Below, one piece after another: positions 14,116 to 26,300 of a stretch of DNA of 64,000 nt (positions are counted from its first letter, which is position 1; each line of letters opens with the position of its first letter). The translations under genes and the position numbers were made by a program. The notes beneath the pieces were generated by a model, which did not search any database, was not told where the DNA came from, and saw nothing but the letters and a program-made list of their open reading frames with translations. The stretch spans positions 36,019,751 to 36,083,750 of the forward strand of contig NC_061867.1 of NCBI RefSeq assembly GCF_907164915.1. Reading direction: 5' to 3'. Origin of the DNA: Impatiens glandulifera (taxonomy: Eukaryota > Streptophyta > Magnoliopsida > Ericales > Balsaminaceae).

Positions 14116-15783
14116 GTTGGATTGTGGGTTGACCTTCCCATAAACTTAAAACGGTTAAAAATAAAATAAAAAATGCTATAGGTATGGTTCGAATTTATAA
14201 CCTAACAAAACAAGTACAACTCTTTAACCAACTAGGCTAATAACACATTATATTTTAAATTCAACACCAAATTTGATATACGCGGAACATTTTAAAAATA
14301 TAAGTTCAACTTTTTAACTAACTAATCTGTATATGTATAATGATGCTTAATTTTTAAAGTGTCCGGATTGCCTGGTCGAGAGTTGTGGTTAATTTGGATA
14401 TATATGTGAGAGTAAATGGATATTTTGGTCGGATTGTGGGTTGACACGCCCATAAACTTAAAACGGTTAAAAATAAAATTAAAAATGCTATAGGTATGGT
14501 TCGAATTTATAACATAACAAAACAAGTACAACTCTTTAACCAACTAGGCTAATAACACATTATATTTTTAATTTAACACCAAATTTGATGAACGCGGTAC
14601 ATTTTAATAATATAAGTTCAACTTTTTAACTAACTAATCTATATATATATAATGATGCTTCATTTTTAAAATGTCTGGATTACCGGATCGAGAGTGTGGT
14701 TAATTTAGATATATATGTGAGAGTAAATGGATACTTGGGTCGTATTGTGGGTTGACCCGCCCATAAACTTAAAATGGTTAAAAATAAAATTAAAAATGCT
14801 ATAGTTATGGTTTGAATTTGAAACCTAACAAAACAAGGACAACATTTTAACCAACTAGATTAATAACACATTATATTTTAAATTCAACACAAAATTTGAT
14901 GAACGCGGGATATTTTAACAATATAAGTTCAACTTTTTAACTAACTATTCTATATATATATATATATATAATGATGCTTAATTTTTAAAGTGTCTGGATT
15001 ACCGGGTCGAGAGTTGTGGTTAATTTGGATATATATGTGAGAGTAAATGGATACTTGGGTCAGATTATGGGTTGACCCGCCCATAAACTTAAAACGTTTA
15101 AAAATAAAATTAAAAATGATATATGTATAGTTCGAATTTAAACCTAACAAAACAAGTACAACTTTTTAACCAATTAGGCTAATAACACATTATATTTTAA
15201 ATTCAACACTAAATTTAATGAATGCGGGATATTTTAATAATATAAGTTCAACTTTTTAACTAACTAATCTATATATATAATGATGCTTAATTTTTAAAGT
15301 GTCCGGATTACCGGGTCGAGAGTGTGGTTAATTTGGATATATATTTGAGAGTAAATGGATACTTGGGTCGGATTGTGGGTTGACCCGCCCATAAACTTAA
15401 AACGGTTAAAAATAAAAATAAAAATATTATAGGTATGGTTCTATTTGCAACCTAAAAAAACAAGTATAACCCTTTAACCAACTAGGCTAATAACACTTTA
15501 TATTTTAAATTCAACACAAAATTTGATGAACGTGGGATATTTTAACAATATAAGTTCAACTTTTTAACTAACTAAAACATATAAATATATATATATAATG
15601 ATGCTTAATTTTTAAAGTATTCGAATTATCGGGTCGAGAGTTGTGGTTAATTTAGATATATGTGAGAGTAAATGTATATTTGGGTCGGATTGTGGGTTGA
15701 CCCGCCCATAAATATATTTAACGTAATATTTTTTCACGATTTTTTATATTATTACTCGTGCAAATGCACGGGATACATGCTAG

Positions 15784-16310
15784 TTGATATATGATGAGAA
15801 TATATTTGTTATTATGATTTGATCAACTCTGAAGATGCGTATAACATCTTATTATTGAGTAAAAATCAGATAATATGTTGTATTCACATTTTGTCACCGA
15901 ATAAAGAAATATAGGTGTTTATTCATATTTGTACTAGACAAGTAATCATAAGAATGTAACAAGTAAATTATTTAGACAAGTTTATGTTTGATAAACATAA
16001 AACTTGAGTTTGTAAACATTATTATTAAGGATTTTGGAACCGATCATGAAGTAGTAATATATACCTGGACTTGTTGTTCGTCCGAAGGTTGAACTTTTCT
16101 CTCTACTTTTCTCTTTACCAGAAGTTTCAATGGTTTTTTATTTACCGTCCTTGATGAGAGAAAAAAAATCCTTAATTCGTAGCGAGAGGGCCAACCTCCT
16201 TATATAGTAAAACAAACACTATCTATTAAAGAGGTTGTGGGTCAGACTTTAATTAAAAAGTCCATAACATTAATGGCTCAACCCATATGAATAATTTATC
16301 TTATTATATA
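15784..16310 (-). promoter_or_regulatory. Spacer with a promoter-like block, possible LTR remnant
   Basis: On the minus strand CTATATAAGG (16207-16198) is a good TATA box. It is followed by GC-richer, UTR-like sequence with pyrimidine-rich stretches to about 16080. This looks like the promoter and start region of an LTR or gene, but neither ends nor coding sequence could be defined. Confidence 0.3.
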
Positions 16311-16722
16311 TTAATAATTAAAGTGTCCGGATTGTCGGGTCGAGAGATGTGGTTAATTTGGATATATATGTGAGAGTAAATGGATACTTGGGTCGGATTC
16401 TGGGTTGACCTGCTCATAAATTTAAAACGGTTAAAACTAAAATAAAAAATACTATAGGTATGTTTCAAACTCATAACCTAACAAAACAAATACAACTCTT
16501 TAACCAACTAGGCTAATAACACTTTATATTTTTAATTTAACACTAAATTTGATGAATGCGGAATGTTGTAACAATATAAGTTCAACTTTTTAACTAACTA
16601 ATCTATATATATATAATGATGCTTAATTTTGAAAGTGTTCAGATTGTCAGGTCAAGAGATATGGTTAATTTGAATATATATGTGAGAGTAAATGGATACT
16701 TGAGTCAGATTCTAGGTTGACC

Positions 16723-18972
16723 TGTGATCGATTTTTAAAAAAAAAATATTTTGATCGACAAGTTTGAAAATTCTAGGACACTACTTAAAAAAATTATTTT
16801 GAAAACGTGAGGGGAATTAATTTTAATGTTTGAAAAATTGAAGTTTTAAAAATAAGGCTTTGTAGACAACTCCATATCTTACCTTCCCGTCGAATCTGGG
16901 AGAGATTGGGAGTTTTTTAATGGGAAGTATGTCATAGTTCTTTTTTTAACTTTTTTTTCAATATTAATTAACCTCGAGAGTCGCCACCTAATTTTAAAAA
17001 TTAGGAATTTAAGAGATGTGAGTTCGGCGTTTTGTTACGTGTGGGAAAGGGTTTTTTAGACGCTATATCCCACAACGCCCTTAAGGTCTCTGCTAATTAA
17101 TTTTGGCCTTTCTTTAAAACATTTTTACACTTCATATTTTAGAAAAAAATTAATTATATACTATCCTAGGATCACATAAATCACAAACTATAATTAAAAA
17201 ATTAAAAAATGTCAACAAAAATAAACCTAAACCTAGAATGCAGAAAAAAATAATAATAATAATAAAATAAAATAAAAAACTATATAAAATATAAAATAAA
17301 CAACAACAAAAAAAACCTGAAGAATGCAGCAAGCATCGCTGGAAAAGCGTCGGCAGCAGCATTGGCCATTCTTTTGGGTAGGACGACCTTAAAATTCAAA
17401 CAAGACGACCAAGTAATCCGAGACAAGACAAAAACCCATAATATTTTTGACCAAAACTAATATTAAACAATAATTTATAACAATATAACATAAATATAAG
17501 ATTTCACCCAAAGGTCACACAAAATATTCAGGATCAATATTTACAATTAAGAACATGCATATTTTGATCACTTCTTTTATATTGTTTTTATTTTTCAAGC
17601 AAAACTATTTAGAATTGTCTATTTTTTTATATGTTATTCTATTTACATCAAATAACATTCCTACAAAAATTCACCTAAACGTGATATGTGCAAAGCTAAG
17701 AATAAAAAGTTACAAATTAAAAAAATGAAAACATACAAGTTTTGGGTTAGTTTCAGTTTTTCAATTTATATACTTGCCAAAACAGTTTAGAAATTTTTGA
17801 AATTTTTATATGTTTTCAAAAGTATATTAATTAACATGCATATAAAATTTCAGCAAAGGGGAGGTGGGAAAGATAGAAAACCAAAAATACAAAGTCAAAG
17901 ATGTAAAGGGTACTTATTTTTTAATCATATTTCGTTTATATCTTTGTTTTGATTTTAAACTTTCTATTTTTGTATCCGTGTTACATAACATACATATTTA
18001 TATGATCATGCACGAAATTAAAGAGACCAAGAAAACAATAAATTAAAATATGCAATGATTTTTATTTAATGAAATAGGCAAAAACCTTGTAAAAAAAAAG
18101 AGGAAATAAAAGCTTACAATATGGTTGCTCTTGATTTCGGTTGTGCAAGGAATTGGGCAGCCTAAGGCTATGAGAGAATGAAAAAAAGTTTAGGTCAAGG
18201 TGAGAGAGAAGGAAAACTTTGCTAGGGTGTTAAGAGGGATATTTGTAAGCAAAACTATGAAGGCCCAAAGGCCCATTTAATACACTTGACCGTTGGAAAG
18301 AAAACATTTACAAATGTTTAAAATAATCGATCAATCTTCACTTGACACTTTACTAAATATCAAGCTTTCATTCAATGAGATTTAAGCTTTATTTAATAAA
18401 TGATGTAATACTTGGTCATTTTAATTTTTAATTAAAAATGACCAAGCCATGCTTTTCTATAACAAACGGTTTCTTCCTTTATTTTAGCAACCTCTTTTTT
18501 CTTTCTTTTACCTAGGATGTTTTTCATGATTGTGTAAACACAGTTATCTTTTTATTTTTGCACGTTATCCTCTTTACACACTCCTTCATCCTACAAAAAA
18601 AAATTTGTTAAAAACACAAATAAACAACTTTATTTTTAATTATTCCTATTTATAAGAAACAATTCTAATTAAATAAATAAAATGCTAACTAACTTATTCA
18701 AGAAATCAAATCTAACCAACTAATCTAATTAAAAGAAAACAAAATTTTATAAAAACTTAATATATATTTTGTAAATAATTTTTTTAATTTTTATTTTTTA
18801 TAAATACCAAGGTAATTAATTAAATAAACCTTGAATATTCTAAGTATAATAACTTTTCTAAGTGTTGTAACATAGACAAATTACTACCTTAACTTTATTA
18901 AGAATCCAAAATCAATTATTTTCAAAAACTCAATTGTTCTAAAAATAATCGTCTTTAATATAAATCGTGCAA
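16723..18972 (-). mobile_element. Solo LTR (possibly truncated) of a TAT/Ogre-type gypsy element
   Basis: The segment shares the LTR landmarks of the gypsy element at 39796-53036: GAGTCGCCACCTAA, the capped-gene-like block GGCCCAAAGGCCCATTTAA, the TTGACCGTTGGAAAG block, and the stretch ending in TCGTCTTTAATATAAATC. It is flanked by TGACC at 16718-16722 and 18973-18977, and the Helitron unit is continuous across it. The sequence is clearly diverged from the LTRs at 39796 and 51080. Compared with those it stops about 95 bp short of the expected end, so the duplication could partly reflect chance homology. Confidence 0.65.
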
Positions 18973-19082
18973 TGACCCGCCCATAAACTTAAACAGTTAA
19001 AAATAAAATAAAAAATGTTATAGGTATGTTTTCAAATCGCAACCTAACAAAACAATTACAACTTTTTAACCAACTAGACTAA

Positions 19083-19181
19083 TAAAATTGTCGAGTAGAC
19101 TGGGAACTCTGAACCTGCTCGCACATCCTTTGACATACGTGAGAGCTAGACCCAAGCAGACCAGCCCTTCCCGAGAAGAGC
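19083..19181. other. GC-richer foreign block of about 100 bp
   Basis: Inside a Helitron unit, about 100 bp starting TTGTCGAGTAGACTGGGAAC and ending near CCCGAGAAGAGCC has balanced composition unlike any neighbour and unlike all other units. The unit resumes after it at TTTTATTTTTAATTTAACAC. Origin unknown; organellar or filler DNA is possible. Confidence 0.6.
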
Positions 19182-19274
19182 CATTTTATTTTTAATTTAA
19201 CACCAAATTTGATAAACGCAGAACGTTGTAACAATATATTTTTATATGTGTGTATCGCACAGAAATCTTCCTAG

Positions 19275-20393
19275 TTTTATATAATAATTAAATATGAGCT
19301 AATATGTTTATAAATTTTAAATGAGTTATTTAATTATTTCGAATTTATTGAATTTGCAACATAATTATGATAGTTTACGTATTAAATTTTGATATAAGTG
19401 TCACAAATTTTTGTTAAAGAAAAATAAAATTATTTATATTAATGCATTTAAAGAAAAATAAAATTATTTATATTAATGCATTGTTAAGATTGATAAATAA
19501 AATTAAAATTTATTTCTTTCACACTTGGTTATAATTTATCTTTCTTTTGTTTACATGTGGATTTTCTAATGTGAGGATGGATTCGGGAATCAGGATATCC
19601 TTGTGTTGTCCAAATAATACTTCACCATGATTCCTGTAGTGTCAATTCACTAACTTTCTTCTTGATAATAAAATGTCACCCATTTGAAAGTTTTTCTTAA
19701 AAGATTCTACACATCTTTGTTCTTTCCAATATAAAATCAACTACTCTGGTCAATTTTTCATCATAGGACTCAAAGGAATCTGGAATGAAATGTCATAATG
19801 AACCATTAGTATCTACTAATGTAACCAACCATCTAGTCCACCATTTTGGTGTGTGTCAACTTATACAATGCAAATAAGACTAAACATTCCAAGATCGCCT
19901 CTGTAAAGACTACCCCATACTCTTAAGCAATTTATGTCACAGTTTACTGATGAAAATAACATCTCTATCTAAGATTATTGAAAAATGCAACTCCAGAAGC
20001 TTTTATATACTATCTATTGAAGACATGATTCATTTTATAACAAGTAAATTGATGTCATAAATTAAATGTTCTTTTGAAATCATGTTAAGAGACTTCGGAT
20101 AAAAAGACATGTTTAGAGAAATGGATTGGATGAAAATAACATCTCTATCTGAGATTATTTAATAATGCACCTCCTGAATCCTTTATACACTGTGTTGAGA
20201 AAAATGGATTGAATAAAAAAATTGAACACAATAGTTATAGTAACTGTTTCTGTTTACTACACAAATATATGGTAAAAACACATCAAAAATTTTTTTTCCA
20301 AAAATCGACTTATGTCAGGGATCTGCTGATAAGGCACCCACTTAAAACAAGAATTTTGAGCAAAAAAATTGGTTTGAAAAATATAGATAAAAA
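19275..20393. other. Spacer and 3' flank of RRP12-like
   Basis: A direct repeat of about 75 bp (19951-20030 and 20122-20200, starting GATGAAAATAACATCTCTAT) is present. A less AT-rich stretch at 19560-19900 may be a decayed coding fragment on the minus strand, but no family was recognised. The RRP12-like 3' UTR must occupy the right end; no poly(A) signal was assigned with confidence. Confidence 0.5.
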
Positions 20394-23300
20394 TCATTTC
20401 ACTTTCTTCTTCCTATCCTTCTTGAACTTTGAGTTGTTAAGGGCCAAAGCATTTGCAACGCTCTTACCTTGAAGAAATTTGGTCATTTTGACTACACTTG
20501 AAATACCTTTCCTTGCAGATGCCCGATGCTCTGATCTGCGACTCATCATCTTACGATCTAGAGGCCAGTAGGCATATGGCTCTAGTTTTCCCTTTTTTGT
20601 CAAGTCCCCACCTGCTTTCTTACTACTGTATACACTTCCGGTATAAGCCCACCCAGATTCAGAAGTTTTCACGCGCTTTTGGCCTTTTCTTGATGAATTG
20701 TTCATGGAGACACGACTGCTGCCTGCCAAACTCATTTTATCAAAATCTAGACCATCAGGCATCTCTTCCTTCCTCTTTGGATTACTACGCTCTCCTCCCT
20801 CCTCGCGGATAATGATTTTCCCCATAGGGTCAATTTCCATATCTTCATCTGAATCCGCCTTCCTTTTCAGATTATTCGCAGATGATCGAAGGGCTCCTCT
20901 TGTCTTTTGACGGTCAAGCAAATCCAACGGTTCGTCTTCCAGATGATCTACAAAATCTTCTGGCAAGTTATTGGCTTTCCGTGTCCTCTTCAACCTGATA
21001 ATAATCAACCACCATTATGTAAAATGTGACAACTTCCTGTCCAAACATTCTTAAGATATTCTATCTTTCATGATTAGAGTTTAAAAGCTAGGAATTGCTT
21101 ACCCAACGCTATTCTTTCCTCGAGAAGCCTTGCTCTGATGACTCATAACTGTTGTACCATCTGTGTATTCTGCCTCACTTTCACTTTCATCGTCGCCAGA
21201 ATCAGAAAATATTTGTGTGTGGTTCCATTTGCTCATCCTGCACAAGATCAGGGACTATGAAAAAAAGCCAAACTGTTTTATGCATTATATAGAAATAAAA
21301 ATTAGCATAAAATAGATGTCATATAGTTTTTAAAGCCAAGTCGCAAAGGCTTAAAGAAAAAAAAAGCCTTTGGTGATCATGCATTATATAGAAATAAAAA
21401 TTTGCATAAAATAGATGTCATATAGTTTTTAAAGCCAAGTCGCAAAGGCTTAAAGAAAAACTGAAGAAAAAAAAGCCTCTTGGTGATCACGTGGAGAACA
21501 CATTATAAGTAGAAAATAAACTATAAACCAAACTCCAAGAATAGCATACAGATTTTAGTTAAAGAGAGACCCCAGACCTTGATGTAGTTGCTTTGGAAAA
21601 ATGACTCCTAGTCTCTTCGGTCTTTGCAGCATGTTTCTTATCTTTCCGCATCTTAATCTGCTTTTTCACACTAATCATATATACATACATGTGCTATAGT
21701 ATTTAGTTTCATCCTATGCATCTAAGCAAGTTTCACATACCTTCCGTATGTTAGTGAGAAGTTTCACATGTTCTTCAGGTGTTACAGCCTTGACAGCATC
21801 TATACCACATTTCTTGATCAACATTTCAATAAGCAACTTAATCTGCATGCATACATAAAGTAGTTGTTAAAATTTGAATATGAGCAAGAAATAGCAAACC
21901 TCAAAACCAATAAAAATATATCCTAGGGCTTGTTTGATGAGGGTTATTTTGATTTAATCCAAATAACTCATAATCCCATCATCAATCAAATCATCAACTA
22001 AAACACTTCTTAATTTATATATTATTTTTTAGAAAACTACACTTCTTGTCTTTTCACCTATTCAAGTGGTCTATTGGACAATACAAACAAAAATAAATTA
22101 TCTCATATCCCTTCAAACATCTATTTTTCAAAAGATCCAGTTTTTGTAAAAAAAATCCTTCCTCAAACAAGCCCTTAGTTTCTTAACATTGTGCCATCTG
22201 AAGGAGCACTTTAACTTCTACAAGAATCAAACATGCCACCAATTGCAAATACTCGTAAAATGATGATTCTCAAGTTCAAGAGAAAAATGACACCTTAGCT
22301 TTAAAATGGTTTTTGGTGTCATCTTGCCACGCCAAAAGTCCTACAACAATGCTCTTCAAATGCACTTGTAATCCATCAGCTTGTGACTTAGCCACCAGTA
22401 CCTTCAACAGTCCAAGGTTAGCCTGCACAACCAGAAACAAAAGACAAAAAAATCTTAAATTCTGAACTGAGCATGGAATGAAAGAGAATTAAACAAATAT
22501 TTTTCTTGAAAGAGATCAACTTTTTCATCAGAATAAAAAGAAACCCAAGATGCGTTCAAACATTACAAGGTGGCGAAAAGAGAACTAAGCAACTTATAAC
22601 ACAGTTAGACTAAAATTATATGCTAATAAAGCATAAAAAGAAAACGGAAACAAACTTTTATCAGTTCTCTGTTCTTTCTCTTCAAGAGAATAAGCGCTGA
22701 TGGTAGCACGTTATAAGCAGCCGAAAGTAGATCGGAAAATTCATAAGCCAAGCGAGCCAAGCCTTTGATTGCTGCGCTAATCATATGTGGGGTATCACCT
22801 TTCAGACCTCCAGCAACCTATTAAGACAATGATAAAGTTGAGCAAAAAGACGCCCAAATATTAACTAAAATAGTTCATTGCAATAGGAATAAACTCACTA
22901 CCTTGTTAAAAAACTTAAGCAAAGATTCACTTGTCCCACCCTGTTCTTCATCTGCACACGCGTGTCCAATTTGTACAAGCAAATCATAAGCTCTGTTCCT
23001 TGTCTTTTTATTTGTCTGCGAGTAAAATATCCACGTACATTATGAGAAACATTCTGAAACCAGAAAAATAATTCACTTCTTTTATCCTAAAATTTTCTCA
23101 TGGATTTTTTTTAAACATCTAATAGCAATGAATAACCAATACAAACTAAGAGAGAACTGTTAATGAAGTCAGTATACACTGGTAATGGGTAAAATAAGAA
23201 TAACATAATGTACCATAGTAATTTTAAAAAGTAAAGAACAAAGGGACTAGTCATCAGCAATCGCATGTTTCTACAAGTCTTTAGTAGAATAATGTCACTA

Positions 23301-26300
23301 CCTCTTTCAGTGATAGTACAATTTCAGTAAGGAAAGAGGTGATTATGTTATGTTGTCTCTGTCCTGATTGATCCTGAAGAATAAGTACAATTAGAAACTC
23401 TCATTACTACAATTTAACATGCATGAAAACACCACAACATAAAGTTGTAAGCTTGCAATGAAGAAGTATACCTTTAAAACAAACACAACTAGAAAGTACA
23501 AGCTATCAATTCGATATCGTTTGGAAGAGCAATGACATGAGGGAAGTACTTCAATCATCAAGTTTAGTAACTCTTCCAGCTTTTGTGATAGAAATCCATC
23601 AGAGTTCTGTCCATCAAAATGATAAAAAAACAAATGTGATTCAGATAAAACTGCTATAACAGAACTATTTGCTCAAGGGAAAAAGAGAGAATCGTAATAT
23701 TTGATTAAAAGGAGGAAACAGGCAGTATCAACCATAAAATGCAACATACAGAAGAGAATGATTGAAAAAGTTACAAAAGATGCTACTAGAACTTTATCAG
23801 GTAAAACCACTTGATTAAAGACCCACAACCCAGAAGAAATTATAAGGAAAATTAAATCTGGATATTTTAGTTTTTTTCTAAAGGGGATATTTTAGTTAAT
23901 AATATTTAATTATCCCATCATTTATACCATGTTAGAACATAAGCAAGAACACATGAAATCCTGGAGGTAACATGACTATCTATAAATCTACAATTCCAAG
24001 AAAATAAAGTACATTTCCAATCAAGCTAATGAGAGAATGAAAATACCTTGAGTATAATGGAGAGGGCTTTATAACCCTTCTTTTGGATCAAAACTTCAGG
24101 ATCCTACAATTATTGAGCACTTGAAGTTTAATGTTTTTAACAAAAAAAAAGGAAAGGGGGAAATTAGATTGACAATAAGTCCCTTCACAAACAGAAAGCA
24201 TATTCATTAAATGTGTAAACACACCTTTAAAGCAGCTTTGATAACAACAAACAATACATCAATCTCTTTTTGATGTAAACCGGGCAAAAGTGCAACTGCT
24301 AAATCTAGTAACTTTGCCCTGCATTTACAGAAAAGAGGAATAAGCATTGACCAGTCAAAACTTACAGTTACAATATACCTAATGTGTGTAACATAAAAGA
24401 AATATTGTCATATACAAACGACAGTAACTCGGAGATAAAAAAAGAGTAAAAAATGGAACAAACAAGACAAAATACACAGAAAACTGACATGGGTGAAGCT
24501 AACAAGATGAAGAGTAAGGTTCAAAACCTTTTTAGCAAAAGTGCAGATTTTTCCTCATGTGAAGTCTGGAAGTTACTCTTTTGGGAATCCTTTGACACTT
24601 TTCCTTCATTAGCCTTTTTGATAACATGCAGCATCCTCTCCATTGTTATTGAAAATACACTCCTCAAAACGACTTTATCTGCTATTGAAGCAATATCGCG
24701 GATCACAGCCTGCAAATGGTGCAAGCACATGTAACAAGAGCAACAGCTAAAGGTCCAACAAAAGATTTTCTAAAGTGTGGCATAATCATATTTCATTAAC
24801 AAGAAACCAATCACTAGTTCATTAATAATTCAAAAATGCAATAGTTGGTTCGAAGGAAATATATAAGCACCTCAAAGCATCCATCTGCATCCTTGGATGG
24901 TTTCAAATAAATCTTCCCAAGGACATCTAACAATTTACCAGCAGAGGAACACAACACCTTCAAGTTATTATTTGCGATCTGTGGGGTATAATAAGCAATA
25001 GCTTGCTTTTGGGGGATGCTCGCTTCAATATCTGATGCGCCGTTGACTCCCTCGGCAATTTCTTTATTCTGATGGATCAGGATTTGCAAGCTGGCACATA
25101 TAACTCTATTTATGCTCGTTAGTCTAAGTATCTTGTGTTCTGCATTTGCGCCATGTACCTCATGTTCTTCTGCTTCAGCACAAAGAGAACTGAATAATGA
25201 TCTCATTAATTCCTCAAAGTTTTTGTCAGTATCCACTGGATAGTTGCAGAATGAAGGTAACAAGGACCACAATGCATAAATGATTCCGTCTACCACATTC
25301 GCAGAATAAAGCATCCCTTCTTGCTCAAGCTGGAAATAGAGAGGAAAAGGTTACAGGATGTCAAGACAAAACACAATAATCATTAGGGTGATGATTCCTT
25401 GAAATTATGGCTACCTTTAAGTATCTCTGATTAAGAATTTCAACCATTGAAAAAATTGAATCCTTAAAGTAGCCTAATTTGGCCCCAATAATATATTGCT
25501 TCAAAATTGGAAAAAGCCAAATATTAGACTCAGAAAAGTCTACAGCTTCAAACTTCAAGGGAACGATAGACAAGAATCTTTCAGGACCCATAGAGGCAAC
25601 AGCTGATCCAACACATTCATGCAGCTGTCAGGCAAAAGGAATGTCAGTCATTAGCATATCATTGCAAGAAACAAAAGAAGCAAGGTATAAATACATGTTT
25701 CTTTAGCTAAAGGATACATGATGAGATAGTACTCAAATTGATGGATATCTTCTATTCAAGACAATGTGATATTGTTTGTATACAGTGCATTATACAATCA
25801 ATACACTATATGTACTTAAGCCATGCTTATCAATTTATGCTATTACCAAAACTAAGTCTAGAACTAAAATATACATTGATGTGTACCAAAGATATGCCTA
25901 CCTAGTTTTAACAGCATATTAATTTCTTTTGAAAAGGTAAACTTGCCAATGAATTTCAAATACTCATAGGTAGGCATATCTTTGGTACTCATGTGACATG
26001 TATTTCCCTGGTCCTATATCTACCACGGTAAATGCATCTTTGTGTTTACCATCTTTTTCAAAAAAAATAAAAGAAAATTTGTAGCTTTACCAACCAATGA
26101 ACAAACAGTATCCAACAACTTCCTATACATAGCAATGACTGGATTCTACAAGTGAGACATAAAAAGGGTTTATAAATAATATCTTATCAAGCCACTCAAA
26201 ATAAGTTTTAATAATCCCAAGATATCCAATTTTTCAAATGACCTAAACAAGTTCTGACACAGAAACACAACTCTTCTTAGAAGAAGGTAGTTAAAATGCA

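Larger units (their letters stand above)
9990..15783 (+). mobile_element. Helitron-derived tandem array (copy 2), 12 units, interrupted by a solo LTR
   Basis: About 12 head-to-tail units of about 310 bp begin near 9990, 12221, 12529, 12846, 13255, 13566, 13881, 14326, 14638, 14949, 15268 and 15574. Most start with A|TCTATAT, like a Helitron 5' end. Each contains TAATGATGCTTAATTTTTAA, a GGGTCGAGAG block, TTGACCCGCCCATAAAC, and a minus-strand tRNA-like module. The last unit switches to a 3' tail with the hairpin CTCGTGCAAATGCACGGG (15755-15772) and CTAG (15780-15783) followed by T. The first unit is split by the solo LTR at 10278-12187. No RepHel coding sequence is seen, so any mobilisation was non-autonomous. 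The 5' boundary is uncertain. Confidence 0.75.
16311..19274 (+). mobile_element. Helitron-derived array (copy 3), two units, interrupted by a solo LTR
   Basis: Two units of the same repeat family start at about 16311 and 16602. The second is split at TTGACC by the LTR at 16723-18972 and resumes at 18973. After a foreign block of about 100 bp (19083-19181), the unit ends with a weak hairpin (GTGTATCGCAC) and CTAG at 19271-19274 followed by T. The tail differs from that of copy 2 (GCACAGAAATCTTCCTAG). The 5' boundary is unclear. Confidence 0.65.

Noticed and set aside
13283..15150. Repeated minus-strand frames starting MVKELYLFCYVINSN in the Helitron array
   Set aside because: They repeat only because the unit repeats, have no protein-like conservation, and overlap the tRNA-like module.
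17150..17362. Minus-strand hydrophobic frame in the solo TAT LTR
   Set aside because: It arises from A/T-rich low-complexity sequence inside an LTR.
20498..20910. Plus-strand frames opposite the last RRP12-like exon
   Set aside because: The minus-strand exon has splice support and family motifs.
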